Assembly: GCA_900239685.1 (NCBI GenBank)
Contig: OENT01000128.1
Coordinates: 4,480-68,479 of the forward strand
Direction: 5' to 3'
DNA from: Rotaria macrura
Lineage: Eukaryota > Rotifera > Eurotatoria > Philodinida > Philodinidae
Length of the DNA stretch: 64,000 nt
The translations under genes were made by a program, and so were the position numbers. Shown here in pieces: positions 63,777 to 64,000 of the stretch (position 1 is its first letter; the number at the start of each line of letters is the position of its first letter). Below the pieces are notes generated by a model. The model saw only the letters and a program-made list of their open reading frames with translations. It was not told the origin of the DNA and did no database searches.

Positions 63777-64000
63777 GACAGTTATGCGTATCTAAAACTA
63801 CCGAACTTCTCTTTAAATGATGCATTCGAAAACATGTTATTAAGCTGTTTATAATTTTCAGAAATAAATATAAATGATTAGCAATCGAGCAAAAAAAACG
63901 CAAGACAAAACAAAAGAAACATGAAAAAGAAAACAGACAGTGATTCTATGAAATAATTTGATTGATTGACGACGATGACGAAGCAGATGAGAGCTTGATT
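63777..64000. other. Upstream flank of TFB1M
   Basis: 224 bp to the end of the window. This is the likely 5'UTR and promoter of TFB1M on the minus strand. No TATA-like or other site can be assigned with confidence. Confidence 0.4.

Noticed and set aside
1-64000. CRISPR arrays, bacterial operons, rRNA or tRNA genes
   Set aside because: No regularly spaced direct repeats, ribosome-binding-site-led gene clusters or recognisable RNA genes were seen; tRNAs were checked only by eye and could be missed.

Overview
The window looks like nuclear DNA of a small invertebrate animal, most likely a bdelloid rotifer. The DNA is AT-rich, most introns are 49-64 bp with GT/AG ends, and three typical animal genes (FEM1, a membrane progestin receptor of the PAQR family, mitochondrial TFB1M) share the contig with a bacterial-type non-ribosomal peptide synthetase (NRPS) that carries spliceosomal introns. 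Bdelloids are known to carry horizontally acquired NRPS genes. The species assignment is inference; a nematode or another invertebrate is not excluded by the sequence alone.

Region 1-24281 (+): the 3' part of one very large NRPS gene. Twelve exons join with consistent phases into 3,404 codons. Domain order is (C tail)-C*-A-T-C-C*-A-T-terminal membrane domain. The repeating unit is C-C*-A-T, where C* is a second condensation domain with a changed catalytic motif. The protein ends in a multi-pass membrane domain with three hexapeptide-like blocks, as in the NRPS terminal-domain/epsilon-poly-lysine-synthetase family, and has no thioesterase. The two visible units share intron positions, so they arose by duplication after introns were gained. 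Four introns are 1.7-4.8 kb and hold inverted-repeat elements and clusters of an AACGCGTT palindrome. The last adenylation domain has an in-frame TGA (21306-21308) where the sister domain has an arginine codon, while the 972 codons downstream stay open. This copy is therefore nonsense-mutated, polymorphic or read through.

Region 24282-39392: gene-poor, with MITE-like elements (24606-24768, 27168-27538, 34052-34426), a ~2 kb foldback element with 563-bp near-identical arms (36688-38662), and one small secreted-protein gene on the minus strand (31292-31795).

Region 39393-64000: FEM1-like ankyrin protein (+, 39393-41349), a serine-rich/poly-glutamate protein of unknown function (-, 45793-49380), a PAQR membrane receptor (+, 56217-57284) and TFB1M (-, 62455-63776), separated by long AT-rich stretches without recognisable genes. 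Apart from the exons of the NRPS, which act together, the genes show no functional link to each other.
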